In this document: in pieces, positions 24,301-35,484 of the stretch | Layout of the letters: each line of letters begins with the position of its first letter | Numbering within the stretch: position 1 is the stretch's first letter | Program-made: the position numbers and the translations under genes | Source of the DNA: Plantago ovata | Taxonomy: Eukaryota > Streptophyta > Magnoliopsida > Lamiales > Plantaginaceae | NCBI GenBank assembly: GCA_028274465.1 | Contig: CM051456.1 | Span: forward strand, 117,630,880 to 117,694,879 | DNA: 64,000 bases | Direction: 5' to 3' | Notes under the pieces: model-generated | Told to the model about the DNA's origin: nothing | The model's database searches: none | The model's input: only the letters and a program-made list of their open reading frames with translations

Positions 24301-24913
24301 TGAGCATGTCACATATATGCCGTAATGTTTTCTAAGCATAACCTAAGTTTAGATGGGGCAAAATCGATGGGAATCCAAATATCAAACCTAAACCAGTTTG
24401 ATCCGAAGTTGAAGTCTTACCTAAAATATCATGGTCAATTAAACGAATTTTAACGCGAAAACCCTGATCCGATGTCATCCCAGAATTTTGATCTATAAGC
24501 ACCATCCCAAAAAAATCAGAATAAAAGACCGAAGTTCATCTGTTTGGAAATCCGACTCGAGCTCATCCAATCCAAATTTACCTATATAAATTTGTAAGTA
24601 ATATATTAATAATTCATTCATAATAAATATTTCATTTATCACTAACTCATAAGTAGTAATTAAAATTTTAAAGTTGTAATAATTTATAATTTTTCATTAT
24701 AAAAATAATTTTGTATTTAAATATTCAATCAACACTAAATTCGGATTGCATTGATCTAAAATGATCAGATTATAATCTATACAATACTGGAATCCAAACA
24801 CAGTCCAATTTGATTTGAAATCATCCAAAATAACTGATTTACCCGAACAACTCGGTTCGAGTCCCACAACCAGTTCACCCGATATACTTGTGTTAGATTC
24901 TACCATAATACTG
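21312..24913. other. Intergenic, no gene recognised
   Basis: A 3.6-kb spacer. A TATATATACA box with a CT-rich downstream region near 22890-22980 looks promoter-like and may belong to an unrecognised LTR. A TTCAGTTCAG-rich patch at about 23130-23280 resembles the worn Harbinger MITEs seen elsewhere. No protein domain was recognised. Confidence 0.45.
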
Positions 24914-24915
24914 TA

Positions 24916-25168
24916 CTCCCTCTGTTTTCTTAGAAGTTTTCCAATTTGACTTTTTTCAGTCAACAACTTTCAACTTTGTCTATCGATTACTCTTAAACTA
25001 CAATGACAAAGTATTTAACAAAATTTTATTATAAAAATACAGAACCGAAATTTTCATAATATAGTTTAGATACATACATTATTATTATAATTTAAAACTA
25101 ATTGATAATCAAAGTTGAAAGCCGCTGAAAAAAATCAAATTAGAAAACTTATGAAAAAAAACGGATAG
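24916..25168. mobile_element. Stowaway-like (Tc1/mariner) MITE
   Basis: A 253-bp element with left end CTCCCTCTGTTTTCTTAG and right end the inverted CTATCCGTTTTTTTTCATAAG. It is flanked by TA at 24914-24915 and 25169-25170. The CTCCCTC terminus plus TA duplication are typical of Stowaway elements. Arms near the ends can pair over about 40 bases. There is no coding capacity. Confidence 0.8.
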
Positions 25169-25170
25169 TA

Positions 25171-26514
25171 TGTAACTAGTATTTGCGTCGCACGTTATAC
25201 GTGCGAAGCGTTCGTCTTGTTAAAATGTATCTTCTTGAAGTTGTGATTTTATTAAAATTATCGGTAATCATTTTCTAAATGTGTTACACAATGTCATAGT
25301 ATATATACAATACCAATGAATTGCAGGTTTACCTTTTAAATTGGGTGTAACAATATACAGAAATAAGTTATACGGAATTGATCGATAAAAATTATTTTTG
25401 TTAAAATAGTGAATTTTAAAAAGGGGTGAGCAATTGTTTATATGTTGTTTTAGATTTTATATTTGATTTCATAACATTCTTTTTAAGTGGTTGGTATAAG
25501 AGGGTAGTGTATGGGTCTATTGGCATGAATGTCTAAATAATAAAATTATGAGATAATTTTTTGCAAAAACAAAACTCGGTAAACAATGTAAGGAAACGGA
25601 AGAAAGGAAAATACGATAGCATTTTCTAAGGAAATATATGATTTTGATATTAAATTGAGTATGTAGTATCATATTTTTATTGTTTTTTTTTAAAATAAAT
25701 TGTGTGGTTTAATTAAAGTCGTTGACGTTAATTATTTTTTTTTTGTTTTGTTTTGTATGTTCAATTTCATTAGTCAAATCATGTGTGAATAAATTGAAAG
25801 TAAATAAGATATGCGTAGGCATTCAAAAGAAGGCTTGTGAATGGTATAAGAATTGATAATACCTTTTGAATTATTAAAAGGATTTTAAAAAAATCAAAAA
25901 AAAGGGCTAAAAGAAAATAATGGAGAAAAATTACTAAATTGAAAACATTAAGATTTGATAGAGTGAGCTACAATCTCTCCCAATTTCGTTATTATTAGAT
26001 TATTCTGTTATTATTATATGCTAATTTCATCCTGCCGTTATAAAAATTAGTACTATTAATATTATTATTATTTGATGGACTCATGGAAGTACCGAGTACG
26101 TGGATAGTGGTGGAGGCCAGGAGTGGGTACAGAGGCAAGCTAGAATGGTGCTGCAGAGAGCACCTTATCCTTCTAGGCCTGTTCCTGTCCATGTGTGAAA
26201 TAGTAGGAGTCAGAATTATTATAAATTGTGTGTGAAATAGAAATATCTTATATGAGTAGTATGTGATATTACTCCGAATTTCTCTAAAATTTTATGTTTA
26301 TTATTTCTAAAATATTTTTTTAAAAATGAATAAAAATATAAAATAGTTTAAAAATAAAAATTTGAATGGTGATTTTTTTTATGTGTATATTGACTTAAAC
26401 TTCAAATTTATGATCCCCACAAACTTTTTTTCAAAATATATTTTATTTTTAATTATTTTTTAAAAATTATTCTAACAATAATAGAAAACGAGAAACTTTA
26501 AAATGAAACGGAGA

Positions 26515-26517
<3 letters not shown>
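25171..26517. other. Intergenic, AT-rich
   Basis: No gene recognised. Several poly-T and TTATTA patches are present. The last 200 bases are A/T-rich repeats leading into the (AT)n tract. Confidence 0.45.

Positions 26518-26606
<89 letters not shown>
26518..26606. repeat. (AT)n microsatellite
   Basis: About 44 uninterrupted AT dinucleotides. Confidence 0.95.
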
Positions 26607-26611
<5 letters not shown>

Positions 26612-27240
26612 TGAAAAAAGAAATGTTTAGAAAAAATTTATATATGATGATTTTATGTGATTACAACATAATGGCTTATATTTCAAATTTATGGCACTCA
26701 CAAAGTATTTCGAACTTCTTATTATTGAAAAACTGCACATTAGTATGCAAAAAGAAAAAGTACGTAAATTAACAATTATAATTACAGAAGTATAACAATT
26801 ACATTACTGTAATTTTGAATATTACTAGCTAGTAGTACTGGTTTGCAGGAAAATGGAGTAATGGGGTGTGGGGCTGGTGGTGTCTGTGATGATTTATATG
26901 TGGCCATGGATCAGATTTAGTACCTTACAAGCATTGCTGTGGTGCCACGACTCTTTTCCCTAATGCCACAACAGAAGTACTGCATGTTACTGTGTGGTGG
27001 TCTTTGCCCTCATCTAATCCGGCCGGATCCCACCACACCATACTACTACTATATACTACTAGTACCAATAAATATTCCCCTATCCCATTTCCCAAAGTCG
27101 CTACCTTCAACAAACACCTTCCCACTGTCCGCCTAACAGGTGACAACACCGTGCGTTATGCCATTAGCCCATTACGAATAACTTCATCTTAGATGTATCA
27201 TCAATGTGTATTACTATGGGAGTGTTATATGGGTGTTTAG
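26607..27240. other. Intergenic, nothing recognised
   Basis: The 26820-27190 part is less AT-rich and contains short frames on both strands but no domain or splice-consistent gene. Confidence 0.4.
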
Positions 27241-27450
27241 GTGGTAAAGTTACTACTGAGAGTTCATCTTGAGTTATAAAGTGGTTAATGAGTAGGGTAA
27301 TAAATTAGATTTGTTGCTTAAAAAAGTAATTGTATCTTTTTTTAAAACAAAAATGTAATTGGATTTTTTTTCACTTGAATTTCACCCAACGTGCCACTTT
27401 ATAACTCAAAATGAACTCTCACGTGCGATTATAATTAATAACTTTACCAC
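27241..27450. mobile_element. Foldback MITE, about 210 bp
   Basis: The left arm GTGGTAAAGTTACTACTGAG continues as AGTTCATCTTGAGTTATAAA. It is the imperfect reverse complement of the right arm, which ends ATAACTTTACCAC at 27450. Pairing extends over about 45 bases with a loop of about 110. The target duplication is unclear, so no superfamily is assigned. Confidence 0.7.
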
Positions 27451-28150
27451 TTTATGTTGAAATGAGAATTTTAAAGATTAATACTATGTTAGATCATACA
27501 TGTAGATCTCATTGCTATAGTAAGAGGTTTTGAACGTTGGTAGAGGTATGGAGATGTGCATAAACTTAGTGACGACTATGAGGTAGTGGGTATGGAGGTT
27601 ACGGTGTTTTTAAGTATTGGTTCGTTATGCTTGGGTTTGGGTTATATTGAAAGGTTTTGGTTGTGAAGATTTGGATTTTAGGTTTGGGTATGGAGGTTAT
27701 GGTGCTATTAGGCGTTTGTTGTTGTTCAAGAGAAGAAGTACATGATGCATTCAAGGATGATGCTGAAGAAGGTGACTAAAGAAGGTGTTGAAGCGTATGG
27801 GACGAACTTGGTTCCGTCAAGGTTAAGGTTTTTCGAGGTTTTGAACATTGGTAGAGGTTATGGTGTTGTGAAGAATTTTAGTGATGAGTATGAGGTGGTA
27901 TAAAGGTTGTTAGGTTTTGTTTCAGGTACGTTTAGGTTTTAGTTAAGGTTTGGGTTACGTTCTAAGGTTTTAGCTAGGTTTTGCTTGTGACAAACGGTGT
28001 TGAATCACGGTTAAGCTGTGCAAAGGTGTTGGTCTTGTCTTTGTAATTGTTTCCGAGCATTACTTATACTCTGTTTTTATTTAATAAATATATTTTTAGC
28101 CGTTTAAAAAAAAAGATGAATATAGATGATGAATTTCGGAGTTGTGTGTT
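27451..28150. other. Intergenic; 3' end resembling a retroposed LINE tail
   Basis: G/T-rich sequence with a long-spaced direct repeat (TTTTGAAC(A/G)TTGGTAGAGG near 27528 and 27837). It ends TATTTTTAGCCGTTTAAAAAAAAA at about 28113, which resembles the 3' ends of plant L1 elements. No coding remnant was recognised. Tentative. Confidence 0.35.
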
Positions 28151-29593
28151 CAGTGGCGAATCCAGGATCATTTTTTTTTTGTTGGGGGGGGGGGAGGGGT
28201 TCAAAATGTAAAATTTGATTAATTAAAAAAAAAAAGAAATCACATTTTTCAAGGGGGTCCAGTGACCCACTGTGCATGTTGTGCCTGATCTCCCTCGCTC
28301 GCCTTTTATCATTTCTCAATTGTGATGTAAAACCTTTTGAGATAATATCAAGTGTAAGTATAGGATTGATTCTCAAGGTTTTGAGGCTCATTTATGGCTT
28401 AATGGGCCTAGCCATGTTCCAAATTGGGGCTCCAATAACACTAGACTGGTAATTTCACCTCATGGAACGTTCTGGAAGCCTTTGTCGTTTTCCTGGTCCA
28501 ACCTGTTCCTTTGTTCCTTACCCATTTTTAGGAGGCCCATGTGTTGGCAGGGTACCGAGTAAGTGTGACTACCTCGGACTCTAGGTTCTTAGTTGACATA
28601 ACATAGCACTTTGGCTTATGATTCGACTATAGAGGTTGGACCTGCCCTTAATTTAAATCCGATTCATTTCACATTTTTTATGCTGAATCAAACTCCTCAA
28701 GCAACATACAAAATAGATATAGAAAAGAAAAATGCTCAACGGCACTTACAAAAGCAGAAAATTATACTCTTTTTTAGAGAACTTAGATGAGAAAATGTCA
28801 TCATTTCCTCACCAAGTTACTTAGGGCCTGTCGTCTAAATTGTGTATTTAAGGAAATTATACCTGAATTTGACTCATTTTTCGATTGTTAAATTGACAAA
28901 AATAACAATTTGAAACTGAAATCCAATTACCAAAATTAACTTTCAAAATGTAGTGGCTATCGATTTCAAGCTTTCAACTTAATCACGTGTTAACCGTTCC
29001 ATGAATATAGTCGCATTTTTTCGTATGCATATAACATAGGTGTAAACGTTCTAAACAATTCGTATTGATCACAAAAAGTGGATTAGATTTTGGCTAAAAC
29101 TAAAAGTGTTAGATTATTTAACACCAGACGCTTAAACTTCGTTTGTCTAAATATATTAAATTTTACACGTTTCGTATGTACAATTTTGGGTACTAAATTA
29201 TTCAGGTGAATACTTTTTGGTAATAATCAGTTAAAAATTTGTCTGCCACTAAATGTAATAATCATATCGAATGCAAATAAATATCGACCGTCGACTATTT
29301 TCTTACAAGAATCGATTAGTATGGATATATATTTGATTTTTTTTCAGTGTCTTTTATAGGTAAAATTATTACCACCAACCATGTTTAAACTCTTTACCTT
29401 ATATCTTGTGAATAGCTGAAGGGTAGGCTTTTTTAAAACAAGTATATCGGTTACTTTTTTCCTATTAAATTAAAAATATATTAAAATTAAACACTACATT
29501 ACAACAAAATATATAAATTGGATTTAACCACTCTATATAGTACCTAAATTGGATACATTATAAATATTCCTGCGCCACTATTATCATAAGTGA
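28151..29593. other. Intergenic with a decayed hAT-type end
   Basis: CAGTGGCGAATCCAGGATC at 28151 is a typical CAGTGGCGGAGCC hAT-MITE terminus, but its partner end is not visible. The rest is AT-rich with no recognised gene. Confidence 0.45.
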
Positions 29594-29605
29594 TCGTCCC
29601 TAGTT

Positions 29606-29741
29606 TTTTTTTTTTTAATAATTGAACCATTACAATTTCACAAATAGCATTACAAAGCTAGTAATAACCTATAAATAATTCCGCACTTGGCGAGAATTGA
29701 ACCTATGACCTCTAGTGTCATGACACCTTAATCTAACCAAT
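29606..29741 (-). mobile_element. tRNA-derived SINE, family B
   Basis: Read on the minus strand: GAATTGGTTAGATTAAGG (box A-like), then GGTTCAATTCTC (box B), ending in a poly-A tail (poly-T at 29606-29616 on the plus strand). An exact 12-bp target duplication TCGTCCCTAGTT flanks it (29594-29605, 29742-29753). Its body is unrelated to family A. Confidence 0.85.
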
Positions 29742-30146
29742 TCGTCCCTAGTTGTTCTCAACCCTATAGCCATTTTAATACTCTTGCCCCATAACCGTGT
29801 GATGTTGATGTTGATAAACTATTCGGATCGTCAGCTCATTGCGGCATGTTGTATCTTTTTTTAAACAACAAAAGAAATTATTAATGAAAGTGCACAAGAA
29901 ATTCTCAGACTAATTGCATCAAGGTTCAAAACCGGAATAAACTTTCGAGTCAAAATACATACAACCAATTTACATGGAGTATTATTGCCTAGTATTGGAT
30001 TTGGATCTGAATCACAACTGAAATGCTTTATCGCCTCAAATCCTCATCATGTTCAGATTTGGGATTATTCTTTGATTGAACTACAAAATACACCATTTGT
30101 AGTTCTGGTAAAAAAAAAAAAAAAAAAAAAAAAACATTTATAGTTT

Positions 30147-31360
30147 GGGAAAAGACATAATTACATTTGGTACCCTCACTAAACAACTACTTTGCATTCA
30201 AACCCAACTATCGCGAAAAATTATAAATAAACCCAAGTCACCGTCCGGCATTGACTCTGGCGTCCTCTCTCTTCCAAACTTAACATCCAAACATGCTCTT
30301 AACCATTTTGTTTCTCCTTTTTTCTTTTATCTTTTTCTTTTTCTTTTTCCCTTAACCCTCTTATTTTTCTGATTTTTATCATCATCTTCACCATTGTTCT
30401 TCATCATCTTCACAACAACATACATACTAAACCATCACCATCATTATCATCTTCACGGCCTCCATCATCATTATCATCAGTTATCATCAACTGCCATCAT
30501 CCTCCATGAATCTACATCACGAAACCATCACCATCATCTTCATCCTCCTTTTTTTTTTTTTTTTTCTTTTTAACAAATTTTTTGAGGAAGATGATGAATA
30601 GTACCGCGGGTACTATTCATCCGCCACTGATGAGGATTTTGAGCTCTTTCACGTTTTTTCATCTTCCAAGGGGTTCTATATATCAATCTTCTCCATTTTT
30701 CTCCCTCTTTCTATTGGACCCATCAAATTCGAGTTTAAAGATTCGTTGATGAAGTTTGATTTATGGTTCATGGAGTTTGAAACTCCATTGATGGGTTTCT
30801 TCCAAGTTTTGTGTTCTTGACTCAAACTAAATTGAAATTGGATGTAATCTGTTTGTGGAAACAAGGGGAACAACATAGGATGTTGAACAGATCGAACTGA
30901 GCAACAAATGTTCAAGGTCGATCATGACCGAATCCAAAAAAAATTAAAAAAAAATTGCTTAGTCCGTTTTGAACGGATTCATTGATATTTTAATTCGTGG
31001 ATGATTGAAAAATGATGTTTAGAACCCTAGATAAGATTTGGGATTGATTTTTCGAGTTTTGGAAATCCTCCATTGTTACAGGGACTTGTTTGAGGTTTTT
31101 CACAAAATTTGGGGGCTAGATTAAAAAGGAAGGAATACTTTAGAACTGATTTTGAAATTCATGTTGTTTGGATGATTTCAAAATCAGAAATTCCGGCAGG
31201 GGTGAAAATGTCATTTCTAGGGCTTAGAGCGCCGAAAGTCAAAGCCGTGTGTTAATATGTAATTAAATTTTTATAGCAGGGGAAGTTTACGTAATAAACA
31301 ATATAGATGGCCTAATCTGTAATAATAGAAAATAGCAGGGGTACCAAATGTAATAGACCC
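30147..31360. mobile_element. TIR element with palindrome, family P copy 2
   Basis: A 1214-bp element with ends GGGAAAAGACATAATTACAT(TTGGTACCCTC) and GGTACCAAATGTAATAGACCC, inverted relative to each other, as in the copies at 20547 and 45336. Inside are a pyrimidine-rich arm with CATCATCTTC runs (about 30310-30570), a 29-base palindrome at 30593-30621 (arms GATGAATAGTACC/GGTACTATTCATC) and a long right arm. The right 200 bp (GGTGAAAATGTCATTTCTAG.. onward) align loosely with the right ends of the other two copies. No convincing target duplication. No coding capacity. Confidence 0.65.
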
Positions 31361-31898
31361 TTGAAAAAATGAAATAGAACCGGAGTGTAGTAAAAAAGAA
31401 AAAAAAAGATTATCGGGCCTGCTAGGAATAGGGGTAGCACCGTAGCAGGTAGCTAACCCAGGGATCGTCCTCCATTTGTGAGTACATCTCCGTCTCCCTT
31501 ATCTCTTCGTCCTCCAGTTGCGTTTTTTCACCACACTCTCTCGCTCTTTGCAAAAAAGCCAGCCAGCTCTGTGTTCCTCTCTTGAAGCTCGCGCCTTTTA
31601 GCCTGTTCACCCCTATTTAACTTCACTCAAACAAACTCAATTATTATATCTCATGTTATCAACTTATATAACACCACTCTTTAACATTATTTTATTTATT
31701 TACTCTCCATAGTGGTCAAGTATATTTAGACACCAAACCAAATCCAGCTTAGACTCAAAAAAGTGATGCAAAAAACCAAGCAAATCATCAACTCTCAAAG
31801 TTTCACATCTCAACCCACTTGTGTTCTTCCATGTTCTTTCCAGCAATTGACCATCTGACCTAAAAATCCCCAAACTCTCACTCTCCCCCACACAAACC
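31361..31898 (+). promoter_or_regulatory. Upstream region and leader of the DELLA gene
   Basis: Between the family P element and the ATG at 31899. A TATATA at 31665-31670 could be the core promoter, giving a leader of roughly 200 bases with pyrimidine-rich stretches. CTATTTAA near 31612 is an alternative. The family P element ends only about 540 bp upstream of the start codon. Confidence 0.4.
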
Positions 31899-32333
31899 AT
31901 GAAGCGAGATCGTGATCTCGGCAAAACTGTTGCGGCGGCGCCGCAGTTTTCCACCGGAAAGTCCAAGCTCTGGTCGGACTCACCGCCGATGGACACCGGC
32001 ATGGACGAGCTCTTCGCCGTTCTCGGTTACAAGGTCAAGTCATCTGACATGGCTGATGTTGCAGAGAAGCTCGAGCAGCTGGAAATGGCGATGTGTACCA
32101 CAAAAGATGAGGACAGCAGCGCTTCCGTTCTCACATCCGATACGGTTCACTACAACCCGTCCGATCTGTCCGGGTGGGTTGAGAGCCTCTTAACCGAGCT
32201 GAGCACCAGCGATATGATGATGCTCCCCAACCAAATCGGTTTGAATTCAGGTGAATCTTCTACCAACAATAATGTTATTTATGATGATGATTTGAGAGCT
32301 ATTCCCGGTGGGGCTATTTTCGGTAACAACATC

Positions 32334-32364
<31 letters not shown>

Positions 32365-33635
32365 TGGAGAAGCTGGATCCTCTTATTGCTAACAACAACA
32401 ATAAGAGGATGAAATTGCAATCTGGATCTGATTTTATGGTTAACGATCTCCCGCCGTCGCCGCCGCAGGCGGTTGCGGCGTCTGATGCTCGGCCGGTGGT
32501 GCTGGTTGACTCACAGGAGACTGGTGTTAGGCTCGTACATACGTTAATGGCGTGTGCAGAGGCGGTTCAGCAGGATAACCTGAAACTAGCGGATGCGTTG
32601 ATGAAACACGTTGGGCTTCTGGCCGTTTCGCAAATCGGAGCTATGAGGAAAGTTGCTACCTACTTCGCTGAAGCTCTGGCGAGGAAGATTTACAAGATTT
32701 ACCCACAGGATTCGCTTGATTCATCTTATTCCGATGTGCTTCAGATGCATTTCTACGAGACCGGACCTTATCTGAAATTCGCGCACTTCACGGCGAATCA
32801 GGCGATACTGGAAGCGTTTGCTGGTGTTAAGAAAGTCCATGTGATAGATTTTAGCCTGAAACAGGGGATGCAGTGGCCTGTTCTGATGCAGGCACTTGCC
32901 TTGAGGGCTGGTGGCCCGCCGGCTTTCAGACTTACTGCTGTTGGGCCGCCTCAGCCCGATAACACGGACGCCTTGCAGCAGGTGGGGTGGAAATTGGCTC
33001 AGTTAGCGGATACGATTGGTGTCGAGTTTGAGTTTCGTGGATTTGTGGCGAATTCGCTATCTGATCTGAATGCGGAGATGTTTGACATTAGGCCTGATGA
33101 GTCCGTTGCGGTTAATTCGGTTTTTGAAATGCATAGGTTGCTCTCTAGGCCTAATGCTATTGATAAGGTTCTGAGTATGATCAAATCAATGAAGCCGAAA
33201 ATCGTTACGATCGTTGAGCAGGAAGTGAACCATAACGGAGCAGTTTTCTTGGACAGGTTTAACGAGGCCTTGCACTATTACTCGACTATGTTCGACTCGT
33301 TGGAGAGTTCCGGGTTGACACAGCTGAACAGCCAGGATCTATTAATGACTGAGGTGTACTTAGGAAGGCAGATATGCAACGTGGTGGCTTGTGAAGGTGT
33401 GGATAGAGTTGAGCGGCACGAGACGCTGGCTCAGTGGCGCGTGCGTATGGGTGCAGCAGGGTTCGACCCGGTTCACATGGGGTCGAATGCGTTCAAGCAA
33501 GCCAGCATGTTGTTGGCTCACTTTGCTGGTGGAGATGGGTACAGAGTGGAGGAAAATGATGGGTGTTTGATGCTAGGTTGGCACACAAGGCCGCTTATCA
33601 CGACCTCTGCGTGGCAGTTTTCGACCGGAAAATAA
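31899..33635 (+). CDS. GAI: DELLA protein (GAI/RGA type), GRAS family
   Basis: Nuclear repressor of gibberellin responses: gibberellin-bound GID1 binds its N-terminal domain and targets it to SCF-SLY1 for degradation. The 578-residue single-exon protein has an N-terminal DELLA region at residues 36-46, LEQLE at 58-62 and TVHYNP at 82-87. An asparagine run (143-155) encoded by AAT repeats follows, and a short Ser/Pro-rich linker. The GRAS domain covers about 205-573: leucine heptad I ([13 protein letters not shown]), VHVID at 313-317, leucine heptad II with [31 protein letters not shown], and the SAW region ending at W572. Length is usual for the family. The core motif reads D-E-L-F-A, not DELLA (Phe39), the most striking oddity. 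The C-terminus (QFSTGK) repeats the hexapeptide at residues 16-21. The start is fixed by the conserved MKRDRD. Symbol given by family, paralogue not determined. Confidence 0.96.
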
Positions 33636-34075
33636 GTCTCGACTCGGTGATGAGTCGGTGAGTCTGACTCGGTGGTTCTGAGTTTAATTGAGTTGACTCG
33701 GAGATGGTGAAAGGCTGAGTTGGTTTCGGGGATGAGAGGGACTGAGAGAGACTGACCTAAAGTCGAGTCCAATCGTGTCTAGTTACTTTTAATCCTTTGC
33801 TAAGTCAGCTTGTTTTCTTTCTTTCTTTTTCACTTTTGGGGTTTAAGTTATGGTGATGATGATGAAGAATCTGGTAAATTTTACTACTACTACTGCATGG
33901 TGAAAAACGACTTTTATCTTTTGCCAAATTGGGGTATGTTTGTACTATGGTTAATTATGCTTTTTTTCCTCTTTCGTGAAAGAGTGGTCAATCGTGCTGC
34001 AATAGTACCAAAGTGTACAACCTGTTGCTAGTTGTGTTGTTGAATAAAATGATGATGTGTGATGTATGTTTGTGA
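33636..34075 (+). terminator. DELLA 3' untranslated region with AATAAA
   Basis: A 3' UTR-like stretch follows the stop. The best polyadenylation signal is AATAAA at 34043-34048, followed by T/G-rich sequence. Transcript end inferred near 34065-34090. Confidence 0.55.
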
Positions 34076-35330
34076 TAAGATCAAGCAAAAGTGGCCGAGG
34101 CCTCCCTTCATGGTATATTTATGTAATACTAATAATAATGTACTTCATTTAATGTATCTACACCACACATTGGCCCATCAAGTACCAAGATAATTTAATT
34201 TATACTGTTAACGTTTCCTTTTATATGCACAAGTATTATGAGGGTGTCACAAAATTACTTCGATCCGTACAAGTCTTGAAGCTTAAATTATGTATAGGCA
34301 TGTGGGACAATTTTTGTCAAATTTTGCGAAGGTAAAAAAAAAAAAATTAAACATCCGAAGGCCGTTGGATGGGGTTTGTGACTTTTGAATCTGGTACTAT
34401 TGTAATTATAAATTTGTACTTTGAGATCTGGCTCAGAGTGCAAATCTTGAATATTATTATATCAACGCTTTTGTAGTTCAACCTTAAAGATTTTTTGAGT
34501 GCTAAAAGGCCTTTAATGAATTTAGAGGGACAAAAGGACTTTAATTAACTACTCAGCTATCCAACATGTTAAACCATATTATATCTCTACATCTAGACCG
34601 ACTTATATCTCCGTCAGATATCGAATCCTACATCTCTCGTTCATCATCCCAATCCCTTCCACCGGACTACTTATGACTCCTAGAATACATATCATTTTCA
34701 CAGTTGGGTTTTGAGGTTTTTTCCTTCCTAACATGTAGTGTGGTTTATTGCGGAAAACAAAAGTTATTGTGAATTATAAAAATTCAATATGCATTATGCA
34801 CAATATATGACTCAGTCACTAATGGATCGAAGTTCTATACCTTTGACTCGACATAGTTACTCCTGAGCTAATTTCCCTACTAATATGTTAGCCCCACGAA
34901 CTAACACCTTACTTAACTCTAGCGTTACTATAGATGGATTCTCAAATAACAAATGCACATTGGTATGATTGGTGTTCTCAATACCTCTAAACTATCTCAA
35001 ATTCTGGGGCTACATAATAACTAAAATTAGAAAGGTGGGTAATTTCCTGAAAAAAGGAAGAAGAAAGACCTAATCGAGATCCGGAAAAGAATCATGATGC
35101 ACGTGGATTACGTCCAAATATTGTTACGAATCTTATGTAAGACATTTGCTTTACGAACTACCTGCAGAAAATATGGTGTGCGGCACAATGAAAATATAAC
35201 AACTGATGTCGAGTAACATGGTTGATGTTTTCGAAAACGACATAGAATCGAATAATAAATGTCATTATTGTTAACGATCTACCCATACATATCATACTAT
35301 AGTATCCGATTTTATCAACTTAAGGCTCTG
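34076..35330. other. Intergenic, nothing recognised
   Basis: AT-rich spacer downstream of the DELLA gene. No gene, RNA or bounded repeat was seen. Confidence 0.45.
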
Positions 35331-35333
35331 TTC

Positions 35334-35481
35334 GTTTCACCTTAATTTCAGTTTTATTAAGTTCAGTTCAGTTCACATAAGTTCAGTTCAGTTCAAGTTT
35401 ACTTAGTTAAAATTTATATTTCAAATAAGTTCAGTTCAATTCAGATAAGTTTATAATTTTTTAGGTGAAACAAACAGAGCA
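35334..35481. mobile_element. Harbinger-type MITE, GTTCAGTTCA family copy 1
   Basis: A 148-bp element with ends GGCTCTGTTCGTTTCACC and the inverted GGTGAAACAAACAGAGC. It is flanked by TAA at 35331-35333 and 35482-35484. The interior is rich in AAGTTCAGTTCAG repeats. It has the same length and layout as the copy at 41845-41992. Non-coding. Confidence 0.82.
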
Positions 35482-35484
35482 TAA

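Noticed and set aside
26503-26772. Frame with a run of Tyr-Ile
   Set aside because: Translation of an (AT)n tract.
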